Below, in pieces: positions 32,960 through 44,923 of a stretch of 64,000 nt of DNA. The stretch is from Adineta steineri. Lineage: Eukaryota; Rotifera; Eurotatoria; Adinetida; Adinetidae. The stretch spans positions 62,001 through 126,000 of the forward strand of contig CAJNOI010000037.1 in the NCBI GenBank assembly GCA_905250115.1. Reading direction: 5' to 3'. The position numbers and the translations under genes were made by a program. The notes beneath the pieces were generated by a model, which was not told where the DNA came from, made no database searches, and saw only the letters and a program-made list of their open reading frames with translations. The number at the start of each line of letters is the position of its first letter. Positions within the stretch are counted from its first letter, which is position 1.

Positions 32960-35900
32960 ATGCCAAATGAACGACATCGAATTAATTTATTACGGTAAGT
33001 GAAATCGTACATATATATATATATAGAGAGAGAGACGATCTCTGAGAAAAAGACTACAATCATATAAAAGATTTCTATATATTGATTGTTTGAGTTCAGA
33101 GAAAAATAAAATGAAGTGAATTAAATAAATAAAAAATATATTTTCTTCATACATTTATTTTTGTTTTATTTTAGAATGGACGTTGATAGTGTATTAAAAC
33201 CGTTTAATGATGAACAAAAATATTTGCGTAAGTTTTTTTGTATACTATCTGAGAAACGTATGAGTAATTTGTACTCATACGGACGTGACAAAAAAACATA
33301 GGGTACATTTATCAGACGATTAGCGATGAATTACATGCATTATATAGTTATGAATATTCTGAAAATAGTTCAAAAGAATAACTGATTTCCGAACTCTGAC
33401 TCAAAACATTGCAATTTTTTCGTTGTTTTTATCTTACGATGTTATGGATTGTTTATATACACGAAGTAGATTCGATGTTCATAGTTCATGATAGAATAAA
33501 ATCAGAAACTCACAAATTTTCATAATACATTATTCTCATTTTTTCACATAGAGGGTGAGGTGCGAATCCAACTGGACCCATACATAGATAAAAATAGAAA
33601 TACTTAGATTTCATGTCTTTTTCATAGTAGATATCGATAATTTGCGATATTTATCATGGCTATATACACCAGCTTTTTATCAATTCATCAGTACTTTCTA
33701 AAACAAGAGTTTCTCGAATTCTTGCCAGGTTTGATTCATAGACACTTCCATCTAAAAGTAAAAAGTCAAAAGAACTACCATAAAGTCCAAGCGGACCCAT
33801 CCATTGTTCTTTTATCCATAGGCTCTATTTATGGAATCTTATAAGGCTTCGGTATGTTGTTACTAGACTAGCAATTAGAAAAATAATCGCCTGAAAACTT
33901 ATAAGCATTTATCGAAAAACATCACGTTGGGTCCGCAAGAACTCACAAAGAGCGTACAAAGGTTAAAACTTGCCCAGAATATTCATAACTGTATAACGCA
34001 CATAGGAATACGCAGTTTCAGTAAATCGTGCACTCCAAGTGAATCCGCAGCATCAGTGAACTCGGTATCAGTAGTTGCACCGAAACTGCGCATCCCTAAA
34101 CGCACATAGTCATAACCCAAAAGTAATTAAGCTTATCCTTATTCATGCATACTCTTCAATCATAGTAGAAATCTTATATCTTAAAATAAAATTTAATCTT
34201 TATATATATATTTAGAAAAACTCCGTCGATCAACAACTATTGAACCTATACTTTTACATTTATTTAATTTATTAGAAATTGAAGATTATCGTTTATTATT
34301 TTCTTCCATAAATCTTCAAACAGTTGATTTGAAATGGTTACAAAATTTTAGTAAATTATGTCTGAAACGTTATTTCGAATTAGATGATATTTTTTTTTCT
34401 CAAACATTTCAAATAAATTCTCAAAATAAACATGATACAAAATCTAGTATTGAAAATTATACAAATTTTTTAATTGAAAATATAAAAAAACGTTTTGCAA
34501 TGAAATATTTTTGTGCAATTGTTTTTGAAATTGAACAATTAAATCGTTTTAAATTTGATGAAGTATCCAAACAATTAAATGAAAATAATCGTATTATCAA
34601 TGAACTGTTTTTATTATGTAACACTCATGATAATAATGATGATAAAGACGATAGTATTATACATTTAAGTTCAACACCAGCACAATTAATTAATCGACCC
34701 ATATATATTAATTATAAACCTATACATATGGTTTATTTACGTGAAAATCTTTGTATTAAAAATGATCTTGATCAACGTTTACCATTAAAAGGTATAACAA
34801 ATACATTTGTTGCTGATTTAATTAATACAAAACAAATCAATATACTTGATGAAATAACCGGTAAAACATATGATATACCAACGAAATGGCTTTATTTTTC
34901 TAAACCATGTGAAACAAATGTAATTTTACCATTAAAATTACGTGTTTTAATAATTGATTCTCAAACTGGACGTCGTCGTTATGGTTTAATTGGTGAAGAA
35001 CCGGGCAAAAATAATGATTATCGTTGTTTAGTTCTTTTTACTGATGATCAAACAAATATATCAGCTAATTATCATCCATCATCTCATATACATATATGTC
35101 TTGATCAAACATTTTCAACACATTTACATGAAAGTAAAAATGATTTTCTTGAAAAATATTTTGCATTATATCCGGAACGAATGATGTTAAGAGTAAAAGA
35201 AGGTTCTATTGTTAAAGTACGAAATGTATCTGCAAATTTACAAAATAATAATTCATTTGTACCTGCACTTGTGGTACAAATTGATGGTTCAATGATGCAA
35301 ATTGAATTAAGTCATAGTAAACAACGAAAATGGCTTTATCGTGGTTCACCATTACTTGATCAAATGCATAATTATTATTCAACACAAACAAAAGCAGCTG
35401 TGAATGGTCTTTCACGTCGAACAGCTCGACAACATTTATCAGCTAGAAGAACAAATGCACCTGAAATTATTTGTTTGAATGATCAAACATCACCAACACC
35501 ACCAACAACATCAACAACACCATCACCACCAATAGCAACAAATAAAATAAAATCTGTTCGAACAGCTGATCAAGCAATAGATGGATCAGATGAAACGAGT
35601 TAGTGTTATAACTTTTCAGATATTTTATTTTCATTTTTTTTACAATTATATAGGATCTATAAAACGACCTCGAATATCAAATGAACAAGATATGCGAAAA
35701 CCTTCACCAGTTCAATCGTCTCTTTCGATTCAAACTGGTTTACGAACACTCCGACCACGTCAACCAAATAGTAATACACCTCATACAGTACCATCTTCTT
35801 CCTCGAATGATAATACAACACCAATAAATCTTCATCGGCAATCATCTTCATCATCAACTTCATCTAATCAGTGTACTACATCTGTGCAATTACGTCCCAC

Positions 35901-38094
35901 TCATGTATGTAGTTCTTTTTTTTTATAATAATAAGAATTTTTATTTTATATCAATAGTCAAATTCAAATCCAAGAATATCAATTAATCCATTATTTCTTG
36001 AATTAGCAGAAAAATTTCTTCTTCGTTATTCTTATGAATTTCATCCACATAATTGTTCACATAAATGTGTTGTTTATGCTGAAAAACATTTTCAACAACT
36101 GCCAAGAACTATGAATCCATTTTTAAAACCATTTGCTTGTCATTGGACAATGCTTGACAATGTACGTGTTAAAAAAGCTGGTGATATTCGTCTTAAAGCA
36201 ACACGTTCAGCAGTTATATATTGTACACCATGTATGTTAATCAAGAATTCAACAAAATATTAATTCTATATTTATTTATTTTTAAGGTGGTCGAAAACTT
36301 ATTAGTCAAGCTCAAATAGATAATTATCTTCATGAAACAAAATCAAAATTAACTATTGAATTATTTGTATTTGATTGTAAAGCGAATATGAAACAACATT
36401 ATTGCCCAGATGGTAAAATATTAGATGCAGATATATCAAATGGACAAGAAAATGTTCCAATATCAGTTGTAAATGAAGTTGATAAAGAACCAAATAAAAT
36501 TGAAGAACCTAGTACATTTAAATATCGTGTTGAACGAACACCAGTTGCAGGTGTTAATATGGTTGTGAATGAATCAACAATGACATGTTGTACTTGTACA
36601 GATGGATGTAGAAATAGAATTAAATGTGCATGTAAGATCATATTCCATTTTGTATACTTAGGGATGCACAGTTTCAGTTTACTGAATACTGGTAGCACCG
36701 TCAGTTGGTCACTGAAGCACTGACAATGGGTACACCGCAGCACCGACTTAAATCGATTTATACTGACTTCCTAGGCTTATGCATATCAGTAAAAGCCGGT
36801 GCTTCAGTGCCCACAGTGCTGTGCTGTGGTGTATTTGTGCTGAAACTGCGCATCCCTATGTATACTGGATGTTATGATTAATATTTTTCGAATAGGTTGG
36901 TTGCGTACATTGAAATATGCTGAATTAATCGGTGATGAACGTGTTAAAACTATGAAAGCAAAACATAAAAGTCAAACAGAAATTCTCAATCAACTTGGTT
37001 ATCGTTATCGACGTTTACATAAAAATGTTCCTGGTGGTATATATGAATGTAATGATCGATGTTCATGTCATAAACAAACATGTTCAAATCGTGTTGTTCA
37101 AAATGGTATTATAGCACAACTTCAAGTAAAATTCTATTATTTAAATAGAAATTTTTGGAAGATTATTTTTGTTTTTTATATAGTTATTTAAAACTAATGC
37201 ACGTGGTTGGGGTGTACGTACTTTACATGATCTTCCAATAGGAACATTTATTAGTGTATACTCAGGTGAAATTTTTACTAGTGAACAAGCCGATGAACGA
37301 GGAAAATTACTCGGTGATGAATATCAAGCAGATTTAGATTTTTTTGAAGTAAATTAATATTTATAATACACCTAATTTTTTCGTACTTGTTTCTTTCAAG
37401 AATATTAATCATGATTCTGAAGAAGAACAAAATGGAATTAGCATAGAACTAGATGATGACGATGAAGATGGTGGTGGTAATTCATCTCCATCAAGTACAG
37501 AATCAAGTAAATAATTATATTCTTCTCTTAGATATTTTCTATACCGTTTTTTTTCTCCCATCTAATTAGCTAATACTCGTCTTCGAAATGCTAATCTACA
37601 ATCACGTGCACGTGAATTACTCAATAAAAAAGATACAAAAAAATCATCAAAATCCATTGCTGATGATAATGATAATAATTCAGCATTAAATCGAACCGTA
37701 TTGCCCGACTATGATAGTGTTGTGTATACACTCGATGCTAAATTAATCGGAAATATAGGTCGATATTTTAATCATTCATGTTCACCAAATATTGCTGTAC
37801 AAAATGTATTTGTTGATGTAAGTTAGTTTTTCAATTGATTTCGTTTTTCTTATTTCTTTGTGTTCATAGACACATGATATACATTTTCCGTGGATTGGAT
37901 TTTTTGCAACAAAATTAATTCGATCGGGTACAGAATTATGGTAAGAGAAAAATATAAATAATAATCGATGAAATTTTAATTATTTGTTATTTTTTTCTTC
38001 TAGTTGGGATTATAATTATACAGTAGGTGAAATAGCTGGCCGTCGTATGGATTGTCATTGTGGTTCAGCTGAATGCCGTCGTCGAGTTCTATAG
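32960..38094 (+). CDS. SETDB1: SETDB1-type H3K9 methyltransferase (Tudor + MBD + bifurcated SET)
   Basis: Twelve exons (32960-32994, 33175-33227, 34216-35598, 35654-35904, 35958-36231, 36287-36631, 36896-37125, 37184-37348, 37401-37506, 37570-37817, 37870-37940, 38004-38094) give 1,083 aa. Tudor-like region around residues 180-395 ([26 protein letters not shown]). MBD at about 580-680 (HNCSHKC, YCTPCGRKLISQ). Pre-SET cysteines [16 protein letters not shown] and [20 protein letters not shown] starts [20 protein letters not shown], is split by an acidic Ser-rich insert (about 913-1000), and resumes with [36 protein letters not shown] and post-[13 protein letters not shown]. Catalytic NHSC and YNY residues are present. 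SETDB1 deposits H3K9me3 for silencing; in bdelloids the family is expanded and linked to DNA N4-methylcytosine. Introns 2 and 6 each contain a related miniature transposon. Second gene of the cluster. Confidence 0.95.
34003..34098. mobile_element. hAT-type MITE, short copy (96 bp)
   Basis: In SETDB1 intron 2 (33228-34215, 988 bp). Ends TAGGAATACGCAGTTTC and GAAACTGCGCATCCCTA, exact 8-bp duplication AACGCACA (33995-34002, 34099-34106). Same terminal repeats as the 36659-36858 copy. Confidence 0.85.
36659..36858. mobile_element. hAT-type MITE, long copy (200 bp)
   Basis: In SETDB1 intron 6. Terminal repeats TAGGGATGCACAGTTTCAG and CTGAAACTGCGCATCCCTA, exact 8-bp duplication TGTATACT (36651-36658, 36859-36866). 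Internal sequence has further inverted CACTGAAGCAC-type repeats. Non-coding. Confidence 0.9.
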
Positions 38095-38292
38095 TCTTTA
38101 ATTCTAATATAAGAAAAACAGATTTCGTAGAATAGTGCTTTTCTGTGTTTTGATTGTTTTTTTTCGTTGTTGTTGTTATTGTTGTTGTTGACAAAATTTT
38201 GTTTCTGTTTTTGGAGAACAAAAAAAATCAACAAAAACATATTTGAATATATGCGAAGATTATTCCATCTTGTGCATTGTAGATTTTTTTAG

Positions 38293-39690
38293 ATGGATTT
38301 ATCAAAGGGTAAAATCATTAAATAATAAATTTTATCAAAAGTTTTTGTTAAATCTATATCTATAGAAAGTCTTCTTAATCTTAATTGGAGTGATTTATCT
38401 TGGTTTCAACATTTTAATACAGCATTAAGTGAAGAAACAGCATTAGGTTATTTTTGTCAAGTAGGTAATCCATTCTATGATCGATCGAGTTTAAATGAAC
38501 AAATCTATATGAAAAATCTTCCAGCTGAAGCAATGGTACATTGAAAAATCAATTGATTTCTTAATATATATTTTTGTTTTTGATAGTTAAGTGCAACTGG
38601 TATTGAATATGCATTAATTCATCGGCAAGATCCAATTCTATATATTATTCGAAAACATTATCGTGAAGGACCAAATGAATGTATGTTTTTATGGAAATGT
38701 TTTACTAGTGAAGGAATATAGAATTTTGCGATAGTTTTAAAATTAGTTGAATATTTAAGATTTTCTAATCGTTTTAAAAGCAGGATTGTCTTTAGGGATG
38801 TACCGAGCCTCTCGGGCCCGGGCTCGATCAGGCTCAGATGTCAGAAACCCACTCCTACATAAATTCTGATACCTGAGTGCTGACCGAGCCCGTCTGAGCC
38901 TCTCGGGCTCGGTACATGCCTAATTGTGTTTTACCCAATCGTGACTACATAGTTCTTAGCACGTTGATTAGATCATGGTTCTTTTTTTTAGTAAGACCAC
39001 TTCAAGAATATTACATTATTGCACCTGGTCATATCTATCAAGCTCCTGATGCTGCGTCTGTTATTAGTCATCGATTGGTAAATATTCTATATATCTGTAT
39101 GTTTTTAATATATTTTGTTGTATAGTTAACTGCTGTTCATCATTTTGGTAAAGCATTCGATGAAGGTGATATACATATATGATATTTTTAGAAGAAAAAT
39201 TTATTTTCTTCTTTTAGCATCACAAAAAGCTGCATATCATCCATCATCAGGCTATTATTGGAAAACAAATGGTTCTTCTGGTTTGTTTCTCTTTTAGTAT
39301 TTTATCTGATTTTAATCAAAATTTCTTATTGATTTAGATGAATTAGCGAAAAAAGACTCATCGAAAGATAAGATCTTAACACATACTCAACGTATTCGTT
39401 TCGATACGATATTTCCTAATTATCATGAACGTTTTAAACCACGAATACAAACAGGACCAACCACACAAACTGCGATATCATCTTCAACAACAAATAATGA
39501 AACTGCTTCAGGTAGTGGTACTGGCAGTGGTGATAATAATCTTCCACGTATGTATTTTTAAAATATCAAAACAAACAGATTATCTATCTGATTTATTTTA
39601 GGAAAAGAAGAACGTACACCATCAGATTCTCAATCTAATCCAAGTGAACGACCTATGATTGAAGTTAAAAAACAAAAAACTCAAAAATAG
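38293..39690 (+). CDS. MED6: Mediator complex subunit 6
   Basis: Eight exons (38293-38308, 38366-38535, 38587-38680, 38992-39077, 39126-39165, 39218-39280, 39338-39547, 39602-39690) give 255 aa (human 246). Signature blocks: NWSDLSWFQHFNT, ALGYFCQVGNPFYDR, TGIEYALIHRQDPILYIIRK, PLQEYYIIAPGHIYQAPD, SVISHRLLTAVHHFGKAF and YHPSSGYYWK. The C-terminus is polar and Lys-rich. MED6 is a head-module subunit bridging activators and RNA polymerase II. The start is preceded immediately by TTTTTTTTAG and lies 198 bp after the SETDB1 stop. Intron 3 carries a GC-rich miniature transposon. Confidence 0.93.
38793..38922. mobile_element. GC-rich hAT-type MITE (130 bp)
   Basis: In MED6 intron 3. Ends TAGGGATGTACCGAGCC and GGCTCGGTACATGCCTA; flanks ATTGTCTT (38785-38792) and ATTGTGTT (38923-38930), an 8-bp duplication with one change. 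Interior has repeated CTCGGGC palindromes. Shares the TAGGGATG start with the SETDB1 elements but a different interior. Confidence 0.8.
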
Positions 39691-40020
39691 AATTACTATG
39701 TGTTTTTTTTTGTATCATTGTATATGAATTGTTAAAAGTAAACATGTTCAACATAATTTTTGGTTATTTTTCAAAAACAAAAGTTTTATAAATACGATTA
39801 AAAAATAATTGCATACATATCATAGAAATTTTCACTGTTACAATTTATTCTTTTTCCTGACTTACTTCAATTCATATCGATCAAAGTTTTAGCGGCATGT
39901 TTTTATATTCAAATTGACTAGATACTTCAAAAGTACATATGAAAATTACTCTGAATTTTTCCTCAATCGAGAAAAAAAATATCTTCAAATTTTATTCTAG
40001 AATTATCTATTTTTTAATAA
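39691..40020. other. Intergenic between MED6 and FDXR
   Basis: AT-rich 330 bp with no ORF. TTATTCTAG (acceptor-like) ends at about 40001, 20 bp before the FDXR ATG. Confidence 0.45.
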
Positions 40021-42335
40021 ATGTTAACACATGTTATTCAACGTTGTTTTATTCGACGATCTCTTTCGACAATTACTAACAGTTCTAATCTTCCTTCATC
40101 ACCAATACGAATATGTATCGTAGGTAGTGGACCCGCTGGTTTTTATTTAACACAAAATTTACTTAAACTTCGTCAAACACTACCGTTAACAATTGATATC
40201 ATTGAAAAAGCACCTGTACCTTTTGGTCTTGTTCGATACGGTGTAGCACCTGATCATCCTGAAGTCAAAAATGTTATTCATACATTTACAAAAATAGCTG
40301 AACATGAACATGTTCGTTTTATTGGAAATATGCATATTGGTAATAAAATTCGATTAAAAGATTTACAAGAATTCTATCATATTATTGTTCTTGCTTATGG
40401 TTCATCTGTTGAACGTAAATTAAATATACCCGGTGAAACAACATTAGAAAATGTTTTTTCTGCGAAAGATTTTGTTGGATGGTATAATGGTAAAAGAAGT
40501 TTATTTAATTAGATGAATACATTATTTTTATTTATTAATAGGTGTACCAGAAAATGCTGATCTTCAACCAAAACTTGATCATACTGATCGAGCTGTAATT
40601 ATAGGAATGGGAAATGTCGCAGTTGATTGTGCTCGTATTCTTCTTTCACCTATTGATGAGTTAGCTAAAACAGATATTACTGAAAACGCACTTGAAACAC
40701 TTCGTCATAGTCGTATACGACATGTAACATTAGTTGGTCGACGTGGACCAATGCAAGTTTCATTTACTATAAAAGAATTTCGTGAATTAACTAAATTAAA
40801 TGGAGTACAATCAATGTTAGATAAAGAAGATTTTAGTAGAATTGATCAAAATATGATTGAAAAATTAGAACGACCAAGAAAAAGATTAACTGAATTAATA
40901 TTAAAAACAGCTCGAACAAGTTTGAATTTTTTTGTTTTTGTTAATAAGGAAATAAATCAACTATTTTATATAGATCAATCAAAAGATAATTCAGAACGGT
41001 TTTGGTACTTAAAATTTTGGCGACGTCCAAAACAGATTAATGGAATAACCAGTGTTGAAAGTGTTGATTTTGAACAAACAGAATTTGACGTAAATTCTAA
41101 TTTTGCTGATGAAAATTTACCTGTTCGAAACACTGGAATCATAGAAACAATACCATGTGGTCTTGTAATTAAAAGTATTGGATATCATGGTGTTCAAGTA
41201 AGAATATATAATGAAATCTTTTCTAATGATTACTACGAGTAGATGTGTTGCATAAGAAAAAAGATAAATTCATTTCGCAGTAAATGTTTTATATGATTCT
41301 GATGAATAATGAGTTCGAATCCAGTGAACTTTAGTTAGTGGTAAAGGTCACGTCTAACTTAAGATCAGAATAGTCAAGAGGAAAGTATTTCTGTTCATCT
41401 CTTAAGGGAGATATTCGTATTTAAAGCAACGACTATATCTAAAGAGAGGATATATCTTCAATCGGGAAAGAGACATTTCGCACCGACTCTTTTTTACGGT
41501 TTCCCTGCGACGATGTTCGTTATCATTTCCCGACATATAAAAATATACAAAATCTTCGAAATGACAAAGATTTAAAACAAGCAGAGTGTTAGAGTGAGTG
41601 TATAGGTCATTCTTCTCTCATACTACACATCCACACCCACACCCACACCCACACCGTCATCCAATTTCTTAACAATATTTTACATATTGTGGAGCATTTC
41701 GTTCCGATTTCCCTGTATAATTTCCTGACCAACATGTTTTACGGACTCCTGGTAAAAATGGTAAAACAATAAGTCAATTCCAAACACCTAGACAAATTAT
41801 CAGGTGTTCGGGACACCTAGTACAAAATGTCTTTGTCCCCTTTAATTCTCTATGTTTTCTTTTTAATAAATAGATCGATCCATGGCTACCATTTGATCAT
41901 GAACGTGGTATTATTCTAAATCGACAAAATCGTATTGATGAACGACCTGGCTTTTATTGTACTGGTTGGATTGGAAGAGGAGCTCGAGGTGTTATTGTTG
42001 AAACTACTACAGAATGTACTGCTCCTTGACAATTTGTTTTTTTTTGTTTATTAATTTTCTTTCTTTTTAATATTCTAGCACATACAGTCGCTAGACGAAT
42101 CATGGATGATATTGAACAAGGTCGTATAAATAGTTTACATGATGTTAAATCCGGTGGTAATGGTTTAATATCACTTGCTAATTCTCATCAAATTCGATGT
42201 ATTTCATATGATGATTGGAGAAAACTTGATACACATGAAACAAGTGCTGGTCTTGTTAAAGGAAAACCTCGTGAAAAAATATTAAATATTGACAAAATGC
42301 TTGAATTAACTTCATCATCATCATCAAAGAGCTAA
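40021..42335 (+). CDS. FDXR: NADPH:adrenodoxin (ferredoxin) oxidoreductase, mitochondrial
   Basis: Four exons (40021-40489, 40542-41197, 41874-42015, 42079-42335) give 507 aa (human 491). The N-terminus is Arg/Ser-rich ([12 protein letters not shown]), a mitochondrial presequence. FAD-binding [12 protein letters not shown], then [25 protein letters not shown]-binding [34 protein letters not shown], and FAD-contact [11 protein letters not shown]. The enzyme passes electrons from NADPH to ferredoxin for Fe-S cluster and steroid chemistry. Intron 2 (41198-41873, 676 bp) is about ten times the usual size and holds a telomere-repeat tract. Fourth gene of the cluster; MALSU1 starts 130 bp after its stop. 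Confidence 0.95.
41585..41655. repeat. Telomere-repeat tract H7 inside FDXR intron 2
   Basis: Degenerate GTGTTAGAGTGAGTGTAT on the left and a clean (CCACAC) run at about 41631-41654 on the right, i.e. a G/C inverted pair with one decayed arm. Nearby, AGGTGTTCGGGACACCT (41801-41817) is a small separate hairpin. Confidence 0.6.
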
Positions 42336-42465
42336 TATTTATATTTATTTATAGTTATATTTAAGTTTTGTTAAGTGTTTTCTTTTCCAGATAATACTGT
42401 GACGAATTACAGTACAACGAATAAATACTTTTCTAGTTCTATAAATCATTATTTCAGATAGAATT

Positions 42466-43644
42466 ATGTTACGTTTAACTCCTTGTTTTATTCGACAATC
42501 ATCATTATTTATAACACGTCTTGCTAGTCGTTCATCAAATTCTCATTCACATGATGAACCTCGTGTTCGTCTTCATCCAGGAAATCAACAAACAATTGAA
42601 GAAAGAGCTCAGGGTATTTCTGGAGAACGTAAACGTGAAATTGAACAATTATATGAATTTGAAAAACTTGAAATTAATAATCAACCTTCAACACGTGATG
42701 AATATCGACATAATATCAATCGTTCGTTTATTTATTTGTTCTTATTTATAAGTTTCGTTTAATCATCGTTGGTTTTTCCTTTGCAGGTGGAAAAAAAGGT
42801 GTATTTGATTTAGAAGATATTCTTCAAATACTACGTGATGAACGTATGAGAGATATATGTGTTATTGAAATTCCACCTGAACAACAATATGCTCATTATT
42901 TAATCATAGCTACAGCTTTTAGTGCTCGTCATTTAAAAAATACAAGTGAATATATAAATAAATTAGTAAGATATTATTTTGAATAATAAATATAATGAAG
43001 ATTTGATTTTCTAGTATAAAGCTAAAAAGAAATCAAATGATCCTTATTTAAGTAGTGATTGCCGAGATGGTACAAGATGGCATGCAATGGATATGGGTAT
43101 GTGTATATGTTGACATACATCGAATTTAGTTACACTCCTAAAAACTTTACTTTCACTTTTTATCGTTAGTGATATATTTTTAAAAAGCAGTTTATCTAAG
43201 AGAATCGAAAACATTGGAATTATTTTTTTATGAAAATTTGTTATCTTAGGTCATCTTGTTTTACATTTAATGGATGTTGAAATGCGTGAACAAAATGATC
43301 TTGAAACATTATGGTGTGTTGGTCCTAAATATGATGATCAAGTATATACAATTCAACAATCATTAGATGCTATTAGAAAAATGGATGAACAATTAAAAGA
43401 AGAAGAAGTCTTAACAGTTGCTGATAAATATGGTCCACTTGATAATCCATTTTCACATGTTCGTTATCCTCTTGAAGGACCTGGTGTATTTCAAGAACCA
43501 CCACCACGAAAAGAAATGACATTAGGAAATGTTGCACATAAAAAACATGAAGAAGAACGAATAAATCCTGAAGTAGAAAAAGAATTTATTGATCTACCAA
43601 GTGATCCAAAACCACCAGTATACAAAGGACAAAAAGTTAATTGA
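42466..43644 (+). CDS. MALSU1: Mitochondrial ribosome assembly factor MALSU1 (RsfS family)
   Basis: Four exons (42466-42721, 42787-42965, 43015-43096, 43250-43644) give 303 aa. The N-terminus has a mitochondrial-type presequence (MLRLTPCFIRQSSLF). The RsfS domain spans about 85-205: FDLEDILQILRDERMRDICV, IEIPPEQQYAHYLIIATAFS, ARHL, WHAMDMGHLVLHLMDVEMRE and LETLWCVGPKYDDQ. RsfS/MALSU1 binds the large-subunit protein L14 and blocks premature subunit joining. The C-terminal 100 residues (PRYP-, EEER-rich) extend beyond bacterial RsfS. Intron 1 uses a weak GTTCGT donor. TTTCAG lies 11 bp before the ATG. AATAAA about 45 bp after the stop fits the 3' end of a polycistron. Confidence 0.9.
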
Positions 43645-44923
43645 ATTCGTTCTTTTCTTGTAGATAATCTTTTTTTTCTTGTTGATTTAAATAAAAAGAT
43701 GGAAAAATAATTATTTTCTTAAATGTTTGTTTTAGGAATGAAAATGAAATAAGTTCGTTACAACATATATATTGAATAGATTGAATGTGACGAAGAAACT
43801 GACTTAGTCGTGATTGATTACTGTTAATAAATGAAACAAAAACGATAGATAACACATAAATGCTGATCAGCTCTTCAGTGGGTGATTCCAGTCACGAATG
43901 TCAAAGAGAGGAAGAAAGAGATAATTAGAAGTGCACTACTAATCTCTGACACGAGTGAATTGACACGAACGTGAAAGATTAGTAGAAGCAATTAGGAGAT
44001 GTGACAAGAGTTACTTCGCTATTAACTACAACATTATACAAAAGACAAAGGTACATATCCGCTTCTTAAGACATTTACAAGAGTTCAATTATAACAGTGT
44101 TGATAGCTGTATATATATATATCTAGCAGGTTTATAGATACACACTTCTTGTAAACACCCTATCGGATGACTATACACTAATTAATTAATATAATACAAA
44201 AAAATTGAATTTTTAATAAACATTAATTGATAATTGACCAAAAATTGCCCCCATCAAGAAAGTAGCGATATGCCGAGATACTATTTAAGGCCATGCATAT
44301 ACAAAGGTTTTGAAGCAGAAAGATGTTTCCTCAAACACTCAAATGAAGTGTCCTGTTACTTCACAAGCCGCATAATTCATCTGTATATTTTATAAATATT
44401 TATGACTAGATAAAACTCTTCATATCTCATATTGATTAAGAGAAGGAGGAAGATTAAAAATTCGTCATTAGATATTCAAGATCGGTTGTAATAAAGTTTT
44501 ATTTTTCTTTTCTTCTTCCTTTTTTCTTCTGGTATTGTTTTATTATATATTTATCTTTCATTTTCTTTAAAGTAAAGAATGTGACTTAGTACATATATAT
44601 AATCTAATGTCTTGTAAGTTGGTTAGACAAAAAACGTTTGGATTAGAAAGAGGCAGGTTTTTTAGTCTTGGTTTGATCACAATACCCTAGAACAGTGTAA
44701 CTGGATTCCGAAAAATCCAAACCACAAGGCATCGATGTATTTTGATGTTTTCTTTTTTTATGATTTTTTCATGTAGTGTCCGATTACATATATTTTTCTA
44801 AATCAACAGAAAAGTGCATTATTAACATAATGGGATACTTTCAAAAACAGATCGAATTCTATAACTAATACTACTCCTTTTTTAGTCCTTTTCATTTTCA
44901 GAATCATTAATTCAAATTTCAAG
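43645..44923. other. Intergenic, no gene
   Basis: AT-rich, no persuasive ORF. A (TA)n tract near 44112-44122. TTTTCAG at 44901 is an acceptor just upstream of the next gene's ATG. Confidence 0.5.

Noticed and set aside
41300..41400. tRNA-like boxes: GTTCGAATCC and, just after it, TTAGTTAGTGGTAAAGG
   Set aside because: The B-box-like word precedes the A-box-like word, and no acceptor or anticodon stem could be paired, so neither a normal nor a permuted tRNA is supported.
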